DNA from: Candidatus Neomarinimicrobiota bacterium | Lineage (GTDB): Bacteria; Fidelibacterota; UBA8477; JABMPR01 | Assembly: GCA_016784545.1 (NCBI GenBank) | Contig: JADHUM010000013.1 | Span: forward strand, 1 to 64,000 | Direction of reading: 5' to 3' | DNA: 64,000 nucleotides | Shown here: positions 28,703 through 37,855 of the stretch, one piece after another | Numbering within the stretch: the stretch's first letter is position 1 | How the letters are laid out: each line of letters begins with the position of its first letter | Translations under genes and position numbers: made by a program | The notes under the pieces: model-generated | Database searches by the model: none | What the model was told of the DNA's origin: nothing | Seen by the model: only the letters and a program-made list of their open reading frames with translations

Positions 28703-30410
28703 GGAGGCTTTGAAAAATTTGTTGGTGGAAACCGTGGTTTTCAACTCGATCCGTAAATAGTTCAATGAGGATGGATTTTCCCTGTTTGGCAGCCAGGCTG
28801 TATGTGGTTTGAAATTCACTCATATCTGCTGGATTTGCATAAGATAGGCCAAACATGGATGCGGCATTTTCCAGGGTCAACCCGTGGGGTGTTCCGAAAA
28901 AAGTCTCAAAAACGTCTGTTTCCTCACGTACTGGCAGAAAACTGAATATGCCGCCACCATCATTGTTCATAACCACCATAATAATGGGTTGCTCAGAATT
29001 TTTAATCAGCTGCAGGGAGTTCAAATCATGTAAAAAAGCGAGATCTCCCAAGAGAATGGTGACGGGTCCCTGAGAGCCAGCCCCATATCCCGCTGCCGTT
29101 GCTATTAAGCCATCAATTCCACTACTTCCGCGATTTGCGAAGATCTCACCCTTGAAATAACTTGTTGATGCGAACATTTCCATCTCTCGGATTGACATAC
29201 TATTGGCCAACATGAGGGCGTGGGTATTGGGAATTATTTTTGAAAGCTGGTAACTTGTTCCAGGTTCAGAAAGTTGTGGCTCATGATCTAATAGATTCGA
29301 AATGGCCATAGCAGTGTGTGTTTCCATGGTTTGCCATGATTTTAGCCATTGATCCTCTTCCACAATCTCAAGAAAGTACATGCCTTGGCAGAAATTTTCT
29401 ATATCAGTTTGAATTTCAACGCTGACCTGGTGGTTTGGATCAATTTGTTCAGGGGTTTCTTTTACTGAGACGTAGAAAATGTTTGAATCATCAAGATAAT
29501 TAAGGAGCCGTTTTGAGGTAAAGGCCCCGCCAAAATGCATAACAAAATCTGGTCTCTGTTGTTGTGCCTCATCAGAAAGAAGCACCAGGTCAAAATGATT
29601 AATAATATGGGCATGGCGCTCAAATCTCAGCTGTGATTGTACATCTGGGAGTATAGGTAAATTTAAGGATTCTGAGAGTTGAAGAATGGATTGGTTGTAT
29701 GACTGATTCACTGACCTGCCCACAATGATGATACCTCGTTTGGATTTCTCAAAATTCTGAAGCACGAGCTGAAGCTTTTCAGCAGGGAGAGGGAGGGAGG
29801 TTGACAGCCCAGAAATAGGTCGCAGATTATTTTTCACCCAGTCAACGTTATAAGTTGGCAATTCGGAACCCACCACCCCTTTTGGCAGCAAGGGCTCGCG
29901 AAATTGACAATTCAAGTGGACGGGACCTGGACGCACTGTCGTGCTACTATTAAATAACCGGTTTACCTGGTTAAGAATATCAATTTCTGATGTCAGGGGT
30001 TCAGGGGGTGGTAGGTTAAGTGAAAGTCTGGGGTAAACGCCATAAATATCCTGCTGGAAAATCGCCTGGTTTGCCCCAACGCCAATGAGTTCAGGAGGAC
30101 GATCCGCGCTGAGGACGATCATGGGGACATTATCCATTGAAGCTTCAATGAATGCAGGAAAATAGTTGGCCACAGCGGTTCCTGAAGTGCAAACCAGCAC
30201 AGCGGGCATCTGGGTAGCTCGTGCATGACCCAAGGCAAAAAATGCGGCCCCACGTTCATCGTAGTGAACCAAAGTATTTGCTTTAGGATGCCTGGCAATT
30301 GCCACGGTAAGGGGTGTGGATCGGGAACCGGGGGAGATCACAAATTGATTTACTCCCAAATGCGAGAGTGCCTCAATGATTATCTGTGCAACATCAAGGT
30401 TGGTCATCAT
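28689..30410 (-). CDS. menD: SEPHCHC synthase (MenD)
   Basis: Thiamine diphosphate enzyme that adds the 2-oxoglutarate-derived succinyl semialdehyde unit to isochorismate. The N-terminal FVISPGSRSTPLTVAIA block with HYDERGAAFFALG is diagnostic, and the cofactor-binding GDLAFLHDLN with NNDGGGIFSFLP lies near residues 450-490. The 573 residues are normal. It follows menF after a 129-base gap and overlaps menH. Confidence 0.95.
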   Translation of the reverse strand: MMTNLDVAQIIIEALSHLGVNQFVISPGSRSTPLTVAIARHPKANTLVHYDERGAAFFALGHARATQMPAVLVCTSGTAVANYFPAFIEASMDNVPMIVLSADRPPELIGVGANQAIFQQDIYGVYPRLSLNLPPPEPLTSEIDILNQVNRLFNSSTTVRPGPVHLNCQFREPLLPKGVVGSELPTYNVDWVKNNLRPISGLSTSLPLPAEKLQLVLQNFEKSKRGIIIVGRSVNQSYNQSILQLSESLNLPILPDVQSQLRFERHAHIINHFDLVLLSDEAQQQRPDFVMHFGGAFTSKRLLNYLDDSNIFYVSVKETPEQIDPNHQVSVEIQTDIENFCQGMYFLEIVEEDQWLKSWQTMETHTAMAISNLLDHEPQLSEPGTSYQLSKIIPNTHALMLANSMSIREMEMFASTSYFKGEIFANRGSSGIDGLIATAAGYGAGSQGPVTILLGDLAFLHDLNSLQLIKNSEQPIIMVVMNNDGGGIFSFLPVREETDVFETFFGTPHGLTLENAASMFGLSYANPADMSEFQTTYSLAAKQGKSILIELFTDRVENHGFHQQIFQSLRESS

Positions 30411-30539
30411 AGAGCCGGATACCCAAAAGCCGGTTTGAATTGAATTAATCTCATGGCCTGCAATCTAATGAAGATGGACATTGAATAAAGTGACAAAACA
30501 GAATTGGTACAGATCCAGGATACCTGGAATGAGGTGAGT

Positions 30540-31907
30540 TTAGAGATCCAGTGCTTTTAAGAATTTGCTGATCTTGTCTTCGATTTCCTGCCACTCCTCA
30601 GCTGGATCAGAACCCAATACGATCCCGGCACCTGAATAGAGAGAAACCCTCTCCCTTTCAATCAATGCAGAGCGGATTGCCACCACGAACTCAGTATGAT
30701 CATGACCTACAAATCCTATGGGCGCAGCATACCAGCCACGATTGAATGGCTCCAAATCCTCAATGGCTTCCAGTGCAATATCCGTGGGGTAGCCACCCAT
30801 GGCAGGGGTGGGATGAAGCGCTTTAATCAAATCTGCATCAGTCGTCTCGGGATCCAACTCGCATTTGAAATGTTTACAGAGATGTTGGACATGGGAAAGT
30901 CGAGTGATTTGAACCTCATTGTCTACAACCAGATTGTGACAGTATTTCTCAAGCACATTTCTGATCATATCAACAACGATACTATGCTCTCTGAGCTCTT
31001 TCTCTGAATTCAGTAGCGCTCTGGCATAACGTTCATCATCACGGGTTGTTAATCCTCTGGGGCGAGTACCAGCAATGGCCTCGGTGTGGAGGGTGCGTCC
31101 CTGACGCTTGAATAACCTCTCAGGAGTAGCTCCTAAAAAGGCGTGGCCTTCATCCGCCTGGAAATAAAAATTAAAGGTTTCTTCCGTCATTCTCCTCAAG
31201 CGAAGCAAGTAGGCAACGGGATCAACTGGATCATTGAAGGTCAAGGTTGCTTTTCTTGCCAGAACGACCTTCTCATATTTGCCAGCATTCATTTCCTCGA
31301 GGGCCGTTTTGAGTGAAGATTGCCACTCTGCCCAGTCTGGAATATCCCGTCGATGCAAGATGGTACGCTCCTCCCAATCGCTGAGAGTGAGTTCAAATTG
31401 AACATCCTCGAGCTGATTGACGATTCCCTCAGGAGGGTCGCAATTCTCAGTATTCTGTAGAAAGTTGTAAACCAGGAAGGTTCCCTCATCAGAACGATGT
31501 AGCTCGAATTGAGGAATGATAAAGCGATAGGCTCCAAAACTTTTCCATTCCTGTGAGGGTTTACTACCCTGATTGAATTGGAAACCACCATAATACCGAA
31601 GATCTGGATATTTTGGATCCAGAAAAGTGTGCAAGTCGTCGAATAGTTTTGTCAGATCTGGTGTTTCCTGACCTGAAATCTCATGTGCAACTCCTAGCCC
31701 GGCCATTTTGAATTCCTGGTTGCGGTTTGCCCAGTAGGTCTTGATAGGAATGGATTGACAGGCCAACCATTGCATGGCAGCAACTTTTTCGACTTCTACT
31801 TTGCACCGAATCATCCGAGGAGCTTCATGTGAATGGGGCTCCGAACAGGCATTTCGAATTTGTTCAAGAAGGCGAAGTTTGGCAGTTGAAAAAGTGATAG
31901 GGTCCAT
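30540..31907 (-). CDS. menF: Isochorismate synthase (menaquinone-specific)
   Basis: Chorismate-utilising enzyme that makes isochorismate, the first committed step of menaquinone synthesis. The chorismate-binding domain occupies about residues 190-455, with KYEKVVLARKATL, FLGATPERLF, IAGTRPRGLT and a C-terminal GAGIVLGSDPAEEW. The 455 residues are typical. It is the first gene of the minus-strand men cluster and is divergent from the NlpC/P60 gene, so the operon promoter is probably in 31908-32100; I could not identify it. Confidence 0.94.
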   Translation of the reverse strand: MDPITFSTAKLRLLEQIRNACSEPHSHEAPRMIRCKVEVEKVAAMQWLACQSIPIKTYWANRNQEFKMAGLGVAHEISGQETPDLTKLFDDLHTFLDPKYPDLRYYGGFQFNQGSKPSQEWKSFGAYRFIIPQFELHRSDEGTFLVYNFLQNTENCDPPEGIVNQLEDVQFELTLSDWEERTILHRRDIPDWAEWQSSLKTALEEMNAGKYEKVVLARKATLTFNDPVDPVAYLLRLRRMTEETFNFYFQADEGHAFLGATPERLFKRQGRTLHTEAIAGTRPRGLTTRDDERYARALLNSEKELREHSIVVDMIRNVLEKYCHNLVVDNEVQITRLSHVQHLCKHFKCELDPETTDADLIKALHPTPAMGGYPTDIALEAIEDLEPFNRGWYAAPIGFVGHDHTEFVVAIRSALIERERVSLYSGAGIVLGSDPAEEWQEIEDKISKFLKALDL

Positions 31908-32103
31908 ATTAACCAGTTTTACTTCTTAGAATGGTGATGCGGGGTATCGCTGAAAGAGTTGAAGTGTTTCATCTACCATGGCGACTATTTAGTGAAAAGC
32001 CTAGAGGTGGGCAAACACTATTTTTCATGCAGCTCTCACATTCAGTTTTGCAAAGAGATCAGATTTTAGCAACCCTTGTTTCACCGTTATCAGCGATTAA
32101 ATT

Positions 32104-32126
32104 CCTCCTCGCAAAGGAGGGGCGAA
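32104..32126 (+). promoter_or_regulatory. Hairpin covering the Shine-Dalgarno of the NlpC/P60 gene
   Basis: CCTCCT at 32104-32109 pairs perfectly with AGGAGG at 32115-32120 around a five-base loop. AGGAGG is the best ribosome site for the gene downstream, six bases before the TTG at 32127, so the hairpin would hide it. The flanks (AATTC on the left, GAATT on the right) extend the symmetry, which could also mean a small REP-like element that happened to supply the site. Confidence 0.5.
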
Positions 32127-32918
32127 TTGACCTTAAAGATGTTAACAAATGTCAGCATCGCTAACATTTATAGAGATGCTACTTTTAAATCTGAAACAAC
32201 TTCACAGACTCATCTGGGCGAATCATTGGACGTGCTGGAGGAAAGAGGAGATTGGTTTCGGGTGCGACAAGAAGATGGGTACGAAGGTTGGGTCGGGCGG
32301 TTTTTCGTCGTCGAAAAACCTGCTGCATGGGAGGATAACACATTCTATTACCATGGCGACCAAATTTCCTGGGTATTTCAGAGTCCTGACACCCAATCAA
32401 ACACATCACGTGATATCACTCTTCTATCCAGGCTTCCCCTGCTGGACAAAAAAGATGGGTGGGTACAATTGCTACTCCCCGATGGTATAAAGGGCTGGGT
32501 AAAAAATAGCCCGCGTCCCCTAATGGATTCAGTTGATGTTGAGAGACTCATTCAGACTGCATTTGGATTTCAAGGCATTCAATATTTTTGGGGTGGCCGA
32601 TCTCCCAAGGGTTTCGATTGTTCAGGCTTCATCCAAACCGTATTTGGCTTGAATGGCTTGCAGCTCCCCAGAGATGCCTATCAGCAAGCTACTGTGGGTA
32701 CCAGGGTTGAAGATGATTATCCAGGTTGGGAAGTTGGAGATTTGATATTCTTTACCGAGAGATCCGAACAGATCACCCATGTTGCTCTTTCCCTTGGTGA
32801 AGGTGATTTTATTCATTCCTCAGGCTTTGTGAAGTTGAACAGCCTTAATCCAGATCATTCTGACTTCTTTCTCAAGAAATATCCAAAAAATTTCACCAGG
32901 ACCATGCGAGTTATATAA
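32127..32918 (+). CDS. NlpC/P60 family peptidase with SH3-like domains
   Basis: Cysteine peptidase of about 263 residues that probably cleaves gamma-D-glutamyl bonds in murein peptides. An SH3b domain is clear near residues 5-65 (GDWFRVRQEDGYEGWV), a second SH3-like stretch follows (about 70-140), and the NlpC/P60 domain holds Cys in FDCSGF and His in ITHVAL, with IHSSG after. There is no signal peptide, so it may act in the cytosol on recycled peptides as YkfC does; that fits the dipeptide-epimerase-like gene at 10407 but is inference. I choose TTG 32127 for its perfect ribosome site; ATG 32139 is the alternative. Confidence 0.85.
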   Translation: MTLKMLTNVSIANIYRDATFKSETTSQTHLGESLDVLEERGDWFRVRQEDGYEGWVGRFFVVEKPAAWEDNTFYYHGDQISWVFQSPDTQSNTSRDITLLSRLPLLDKKDGWVQLLLPDGIKGWVKNSPRPLMDSVDVERLIQTAFGFQGIQYFWGGRSPKGFDCSGFIQTVFGLNGLQLPRDAYQQATVGTRVEDDYPGWEVGDLIFFTERSEQITHVALSLGEGDFIHSSGFVKLNSLNPDHSDFFLKKYPKNFTRTMRVI

Positions 32919-32937
32919 AATTGAAGATGAATAAAAT

Positions 32938-33960
32938 ATGAGCGACCTACAGAAAGAGAAAAAACCAATCCTGCTTTCAGGCATTCAACCTTCCGGGCAT
33001 TTGGCTCTGGGGAATTATGTAGGAGCGATGCGTAATTGGGTGCAAATGCAGCAGGATTATCTGGGCATTTTTATGGTTGTGGATATGCATGCAATCACCG
33101 TTCGCCAGAAACCTGCAGATTTAAGAAACAGGTGTTTATCCTTTGCCGCACAGTATTTGGCGGCAGGTATTAACCCAGAAGAAAATGTCATCTTTATTCA
33201 ATCCCATGTACCTCAGCATGCCGAACTTGCCTGGGTGTTAAACTGCTTTACCTATATGGGTGAGTTGAACAGAATGACTCAGTTTAAGGATAAGTCAAAG
33301 CGGCATGAAGATAATATTAATGCTGGCCTTTATGCCTATCCCGCTTTAATGGCTGCTGATATTCTACTTTATCAAACGGATCTGGTCCCTGTAGGGGCCG
33401 ATCAAAAACAGCATCTTGAATTGACTCGAGATATAGCCAATCGGTTCAACAATACATACTCACCTACGTTTAAGGTTCCTGAGCCATTTATTCCTAAAGC
33501 GGGGGCGAGAATTATGAGTCTCCAGGATGTGGATAAAAAGATGTCCAAATCTGATAGCAATGAAAACAATTACATATCACTTCTTGATCCGCCAACTGTA
33601 TTGAGACGCAAAATCAAACGAGCTGTCACAGATTCTGCGAGAGAAATCACACAAGCATCTCTGGGAAAACCAGGTATCGGGAATTTGCTGACTATTTATT
33701 CAGTATTAAATGATATGCAACCCACTGATGTTGTTACTCACTTCGAAGGTCAACAATACAGTGGATTTAAAACTGAACTGGCCGATTCTTTAGTTGCCTT
33801 CCTGGAGCCATTTCAGAACCGCTATGATAATATCATGGCTGATAAGGGCTATCTCACCGGAATCCTGGATGAAGGTGCAAAGCGAGCGAGTCATATGGCT
33901 TCGAAAACCATCAGCAAAGTCTATCGAAAAGTAGGATTTGTACCCGCCGGCCGGTCGTGA
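32938..33960 (+). CDS. trpS: Tryptophanyl-tRNA synthetase
   Basis: Class I synthetase charging tRNA-Trp. The N-terminal GIQPSGHLALGNYVGAM contains the HIGH equivalent, the HAELAWVLNC block is typical, and KKMSKSDSN is the KMSKS loop near residue 203. The 340 residues are normal. It begins 19 bases after the NlpC/P60 gene, and its stop overlaps the scpA start (TGATG). Confidence 0.96.
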   Translation: MSDLQKEKKPILLSGIQPSGHLALGNYVGAMRNWVQMQQDYLGIFMVVDMHAITVRQKPADLRNRCLSFAAQYLAAGINPEENVIFIQSHVPQHAELAWVLNCFTYMGELNRMTQFKDKSKRHEDNINAGLYAYPALMAADILLYQTDLVPVGADQKQHLELTRDIANRFNNTYSPTFKVPEPFIPKAGARIMSLQDVDKKMSKSDSNENNYISLLDPPTVLRRKIKRAVTDSAREITQASLGKPGIGNLLTIYSVLNDMQPTDVVTHFEGQQYSGFKTELADSLVAFLEPFQNRYDNIMADKGYLTGILDEGAKRASHMASKTISKVYRKVGFVPAGRS

Positions 33961-34691
33961 TGAAGAATCAACTCCACCGTATTGATCTGGAAATGTTTGA
34001 AGGTCCATTGGACCTATTATTGTTTTTAATTAAACGGGATGAGTTAAATATTTATGATATTCCAATTGCACAAATTACCAAAAATTTCCTGGAATATGTC
34101 AGTCTGGCAAAAGAGCTGAAACTTCACTCTGCTGGCGATTTTGTTCTCATGGCAGCTACCCTGATGAAAATCAAAGCCCGCATGTTATTACCCATTGAAG
34201 CTGATGGTGATGATGAGATTGAAGACCCCCGTACCGAGTTGATGAACATGTTGCTCGAATACAAACGTTACAAAGAAGCCACCACAACATTTTCTGAAAT
34301 GGAAAGATTTGAACGACCTCATTATTATCATATTCCTGCATCATGGAGTCCCCAACAGGAAGATAACACGGCTATTTTGGAAGATGTCAAACTGTATGAT
34401 ATCATGCTTACTTTTCAGTATCTTATCAAAAACTATGAAGAACCTGCTACTCATTCTGTAGCAGTTGAAGAAGTGACGCTGAGTGAACAAGTCGGATATC
34501 TCAGTGCTTTACTCCAGGCCAACGCCAAATTGAGTTTTGCAGGTCTGTTGGAGAAATTTGAATCTCGTTTGGTTGTTGTTGTCACTTTCCTGGCCATTCT
34601 TGAGATGCTGAGGAATCGCCAGGTCAAAGTAAAGCAATCAAAATTGTTTGATGATCTACTTATATCAAGAGGTAGCACATTTGGAAATTAA
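33960..34691 (+). CDS. scpA: Segregation and condensation protein A
   Basis: Kleisin subunit of the SMC-ScpAB condensin. The N-terminal FEGPLDLLLFLIKRDELNIYDIPIA block binds the SMC head and neck; a LMKIKARMLLP helix and a C-terminal winged helix (VVVTFLAILEMLRNRQVKV) follow. I take ATG 33960, which shares a base with the trpS stop, instead of the adjacent GTG at 33957. The 243 residues are normal and scpB is coupled downstream. Confidence 0.95.
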   Translation: MKNQLHRIDLEMFEGPLDLLLFLIKRDELNIYDIPIAQITKNFLEYVSLAKELKLHSAGDFVLMAATLMKIKARMLLPIEADGDDEIEDPRTELMNMLLEYKRYKEATTTFSEMERFERPHYYHIPASWSPQQEDNTAILEDVKLYDIMLTFQYLIKNYEEPATHSVAVEEVTLSEQVGYLSALLQANAKLSFAGLLEKFESRLVVVVTFLAILEMLRNRQVKVKQSKLFDDLLISRGSTFGN

Positions 34692-35235
34692 TGAATTAAA
34701 GCAGATTGTTGAAGCCTTGCTGATTGCTACGCCAGAGCCCCTCACAGAAACTCGCTTTCACACCTGTCTGGGGGATAGTGTCAGCAAAATACCCCTCCAG
34801 GAAGTCATTCGTGAGTTGACAATAGATTATGAGCAGTCCGGAAGGGCTTTTTTCATCAAGGAAGTTGCTGGCGGGTATCAGATCGTGACCAATGGAGAGT
34901 TCGAACCTTATATCAAGGGTCTATTTTCCAAATCTGGAAAACTCAGATTATCCCAGGCAGCGCTGGAAACACTGGCTATCGTGAGCTACAAGCAACCGGT
35001 AACCAGAAATGATATTGAGTCTATACGCGGTGTCAGCTCTGACTCTTCACTGCGCACACTCCTGGATAGGAAACTTTTGGAAATTCGTGGCCGAGAGGAT
35101 GGTCCTGGACGCGCCCTCTTATATCGCACCAGCACTGAGTTTTTACAATACTTTGGTCTGAATTCAGTAAAAGACTTGCCTCGACTTAGAGAAGTAGAGG
35201 ATATTCTTGCAGAGGACGACCAAGAGCTGGTTTAA
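34681..35235 (+). CDS. scpB: Segregation and condensation protein B
   Basis: Winged-helix partner of ScpA in condensin. QIVEALLIATPEPL opens the protein, and the second winged helix carries QAALETLAIVSYKQPVTRNDIESIRGV. The family starts close to the first of these blocks, so TTG 34681 is preferred (184 residues, AAGAGG upstream); an in-frame ATG at 34648 would lengthen it inside scpA. It overlaps scpA by 11 bases. Confidence 0.93.
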   Translation: MEINELKQIVEALLIATPEPLTETRFHTCLGDSVSKIPLQEVIRELTIDYEQSGRAFFIKEVAGGYQIVTNGEFEPYIKGLFSKSGKLRLSQAALETLAIVSYKQPVTRNDIESIRGVSSDSSLRTLLDRKLLEIRGREDGPGRALLYRTSTEFLQYFGLNSVKDLPRLREVEDILAEDDQELV

Positions 35236-35279
35236 TCAACCACTTGATCCCTTGGATCATATACAAAATCTTGAGTAAT

Positions 35280-36020
35280 ATGACTGAAAAACCTGAAGAA
35301 CAAGTACGCTTCAATCGATTTCTGGCCATGTCTGGTCTTGGCTCGCGAAGGGTTTGTGATGATCTAATTCAAAAAGGGTTGGTCACAATTAATGGCGAGA
35401 TTGAAAGTAATCCGGCAACCCGTGTGAACCCTCTTTCTGATGAGGTTGTCTTTCAGGGTAAGCGGATGGTTCTTGAAGCAAACTATCAATACTTTCTATT
35501 GAATAAGCCTACGCAGGTCATTACCACAACAAATGATCCCTATGGCAGAACCACCATCATCGATTTAATTCCCTCAGAGGAGAGAATATATCCTGTTGGC
35601 AGGTTGGATTATGATACCACAGGGGCCATTATTCTAACAAATGATGGTGACCTGGCATATAGCCTGACCCATCCAAAATTTCAAATTCCCAAAACTTATG
35701 CAGTCAGGGTTCTTGGACAAGTGAGCAAGGATGACCTGGATCGCTTACCACTTGGCATAAATATTGAAGCTAAAACACCTGCAATCGCAGAGGTTCTTGA
35801 CTACAATTATTTCGAAAGATTTACAGAAATCAGACTCATCCTGAGAGAGGGTCGAAAACGCGAAATAAAGAGAATTTTTATGGCTCTGGGTCACAAGGTG
35901 GTGAAACTCCATAGAGAGCAATTTGCATTTTTAAGAGTAGATGATCTCTCCCTGGGCAAGTACCGGGAATTATCAGCTGCCGAGATCGCAAAATTGAAGG
36001 AATTGGCACATGGACATTAA
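35280..36020 (+). CDS. rluB: 23S rRNA pseudouridine synthase, RsuA/RluB family
   Basis: Modifies uridine in 23S rRNA (position 2605 in E. coli for RluB). An N-terminal S4 domain (RFNRFLAMSGLGSRRVCDDLI) is followed by the catalytic domain with PVGRLDYDTTGAIILTNDGDLA, where the Asp of GRLD is catalytic, and REGRKREIKRIFMALGH. The scpA-scpB-rluB order is conserved in many bacteria. ATG 35280 gives 246 residues; an in-frame start at 35244 would add twelve atypical residues. Confidence 0.93.
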   Translation: MTEKPEEQVRFNRFLAMSGLGSRRVCDDLIQKGLVTINGEIESNPATRVNPLSDEVVFQGKRMVLEANYQYFLLNKPTQVITTTNDPYGRTTIIDLIPSEERIYPVGRLDYDTTGAIILTNDGDLAYSLTHPKFQIPKTYAVRVLGQVSKDDLDRLPLGINIEAKTPAIAEVLDYNYFERFTEIRLILREGRKREIKRIFMALGHKVVKLHREQFAFLRVDDLSLGKYRELSAAEIAKLKELAHGH

Positions 36021-37719
36021 AGGTAAACGCGTCTTAATATTTGGTGGTTGGGGACTGGTTGGTCAAGCCATTGCTAAACAACTGCTTGAAGAAATACCCT
36101 CTGAATTAATCGTTACATCCTTGAGGGAGAATGAGGCTGAAGAAATTCAGAACATTCTGGAAAATCATCCCCTCAATAAAGGGACGAAAATAATTTCTGT
36201 TCATGGTGATCTCTTTGTGCGAAACGAATTGTCCTATCTGTCAAAGGCCGATATTTATGCCAACACTGAACAAGTGGAATTAATGATTCATGATATTTAT
36301 GATGATCTCGGTCCAGATATTATTGATAATTCGAAATTATATCAGATCATGGACAAGCATAAGCCACAAATCCTCATTGATTGTATTAATACCGCCACAG
36401 CTTTTGCCTACCAGAATGTTTATCAGATTGTTGCAGAGCTACGGGCAGAAATCAATGAAATCCGCAAGGGCAAAACGGTTGACGATAAGCTGATTGATAC
36501 GGTTGAACGAATAATCTCCACGCTTTATATCCCTCAGTTAATTCGTCACGTCCAAATACTTATCGAAAGTATGCGCCAGGCTGATACTCAATTGTATTTA
36601 AAAGTGGGTACCAGTGGTACGGGTGGTATGGGTTTTAATATTCCCTATACTCATTCTGAAGACAAACCTTCGAAAATGCTTATGAGTAAGTCATCTTTGG
36701 CTGGCGCTCATACCATGTTGCTCTGGTTGCTTGGCAGAACTCCCAATGCTCCCATAATCAAAGAAATCAAACCCACCGCTGCCATCGCCTGGAAAAAAAT
36801 TGGTTACGGCAAGGTAGTGAGAAGGGGAAGTCACATACCTCTCTATGATTCATTACCACATGAAACCACAATATTAGGTGATGCCCTGAGTAAATCCCCT
36901 GAATCTACCTGGGAGAGAGTGGGAGATGAGTTTCTAGAGTCAGTATATATCGATGCTGGTGAAAATGGGTATTTCTCCGCTGGAGAATTCTCGGTTTTGA
37001 CTGGCGAGGGTCAAATGGAATTCGTAACACCTGAAGAGATCGCTGATTTGACGCTTCTGGAGATCAAGGGTGGAAATACGGGGAATGACATCATTTCCAG
37101 TCTTGATTCATCTGTTTTGGCTCCTTCCTATCGAGCTGGACTCATCCGAAAGGATGCTCTGAAGAAAATGGAAGTCCTCGAGGAAGAAACGGGGAAGGAT
37201 AGTGTGGCTTTCGAATTGCTGGGTCCACCCCGTCTCACAAAACTGTTATACGAAGTCTACATCCTCAAACGTCTTAAGGGAAATATATCAGAGGTCTTGA
37301 GTGCTGATCCTGAAGAGCTTGCAGGTCAAATGGAAAAGGAAATTCTCACCAATAAGGAGCTGCGCTCCACAATCCTCTCGGTTGGCACACCAATTCTATT
37401 CAAGGATGGTCTCACATTTCTCCGCGGTCCTGATATGTCTGAGCCAAATTTTGAGGGGAGAACTGTCCTTGAAATTAATCCTGAAAATATTGAGAAGTGG
37501 ACCAGCGGGGGTTGGCTGGATTTGCGAAAATCTAATATTGAGAAGTGGCAGGAAAGACTTGCAGCATTGGGTGATGATATGGAGAAAGAAACCAAGCAGG
37601 ATTATTCTTCCTATTACTTCAGGAACAGACGTTTTCTAGGGGCAACCCAACGTATGGATATTGGTATCATCGTCAATTGGGTATTGGAATACGAGGATAA
37701 AGGCTATCGCATCAAGTAG
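36010..37719 (+). CDS. Unidentified 569-residue protein with an N-terminal NAD(P)-binding Rossmann fold
   Basis: I do not recognise a characterised family. Residues 6-28 (RVLIFGGWGLVGQAIAKQL) form a GxxGxxG dinucleotide-binding turn, as in short-chain dehydrogenases or epimerases. Later come LIDCINTATAFAYQNVYQI (about 118-136), a VGTSGTGGMGFNIPYTHSE segment (about 200-218) that looks like a second ligand site, and a long C-terminal region (about 280-569) without recognised motifs. No signal peptide or membrane segment is seen. It overlaps the rluB stop by 11 bases and ends at a terminator-like hairpin before cmk-rpsA, so it sits inside the usually conserved scpB-rluB-cmk order. Confidence 0.7.
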   Translation: MDIKGKRVLIFGGWGLVGQAIAKQLLEEIPSELIVTSLRENEAEEIQNILENHPLNKGTKIISVHGDLFVRNELSYLSKADIYANTEQVELMIHDIYDDLGPDIIDNSKLYQIMDKHKPQILIDCINTATAFAYQNVYQIVAELRAEINEIRKGKTVDDKLIDTVERIISTLYIPQLIRHVQILIESMRQADTQLYLKVGTSGTGGMGFNIPYTHSEDKPSKMLMSKSSLAGAHTMLLWLLGRTPNAPIIKEIKPTAAIAWKKIGYGKVVRRGSHIPLYDSLPHETTILGDALSKSPESTWERVGDEFLESVYIDAGENGYFSAGEFSVLTGEGQMEFVTPEEIADLTLLEIKGGNTGNDIISSLDSSVLAPSYRAGLIRKDALKKMEVLEEETGKDSVAFELLGPPRLTKLLYEVYILKRLKGNISEVLSADPEELAGQMEKEILTNKELRSTILSVGTPILFKDGLTFLRGPDMSEPNFEGRTVLEINPENIEKWTSGGWLDLRKSNIEKWQERLAALGDDMEKETKQDYSSYYFRNRRFLGATQRMDIGIIVNWVLEYEDKGYRIK

Positions 37720-37772
37720 TTCTTGCCGTCACTCCCTTATAAAATTCAATTATTTAGGTCAACTATTCTAGG

Positions 37773-37801
37773 TTGTGTTGGCATTAATGGTCGTCTATAT
37801 T
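37773..37801 (+). promoter_or_regulatory. Candidate promoter for cmk-rpsA
   Basis: TTGTGT at 37773-37778 and TATATT at 37796-37801 are separated by 17 bases, a good sigma70-like arrangement. Transcription would begin near 37808, inside the 5' arm of the hairpin described at 37804-37852. The -10 region lies in a segment, CGTCTATATTGC, that recurs upstream of ugd. Prediction only. Confidence 0.4.
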
Positions 37802-37803
37802 GC

Positions 37804-37852
37804 GCCGCTTTGAAACGAGGATATAAAATAATATTGATTAAAGCGGCTTTTT
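37804..37852 (+). terminator. Terminator-like hairpin abutting the cmk-rpsA start codon
   Basis: GCCGCTTT at 37804-37811 pairs perfectly with AAAGCGGC at 37840-37847, with a 28-base loop and a run of five T at 37848-37852. The cmk start codon is at 37856, three bases after the T run. It may end transcription from the 36010 gene, or act as an attenuator or translation control element for cmk-rpsA. The loop is long, which weakens the simple-terminator reading. Confidence 0.55.
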
Positions 37853-37855
37853 GAA

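Noticed and set aside
28703-28819. Extra 39 residues at the N-terminus of MenH
   Set aside because: They lie wholly inside menD and do not look like the family; the GTG at 28702 gives a normal protein.
30514-30528. Palindrome TCCAGG-ATA-CCTGGA after menF as a terminator
   Set aside because: The stem is short and there is no T run on either strand; menD follows in the same direction.
31931-32164. A 77-residue plus-strand frame before the NlpC/P60 gene
   Set aside because: It overlaps the peptidase start and the palindrome, has no ribosome site and no recognisable protein features.
37720-37855. Possible tRNA or small RNA gene in the gap before cmk
   Set aside because: No cloverleaf can be drawn; the hairpin and promoter explain the structure. 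No tRNA was seen in any other gap either.
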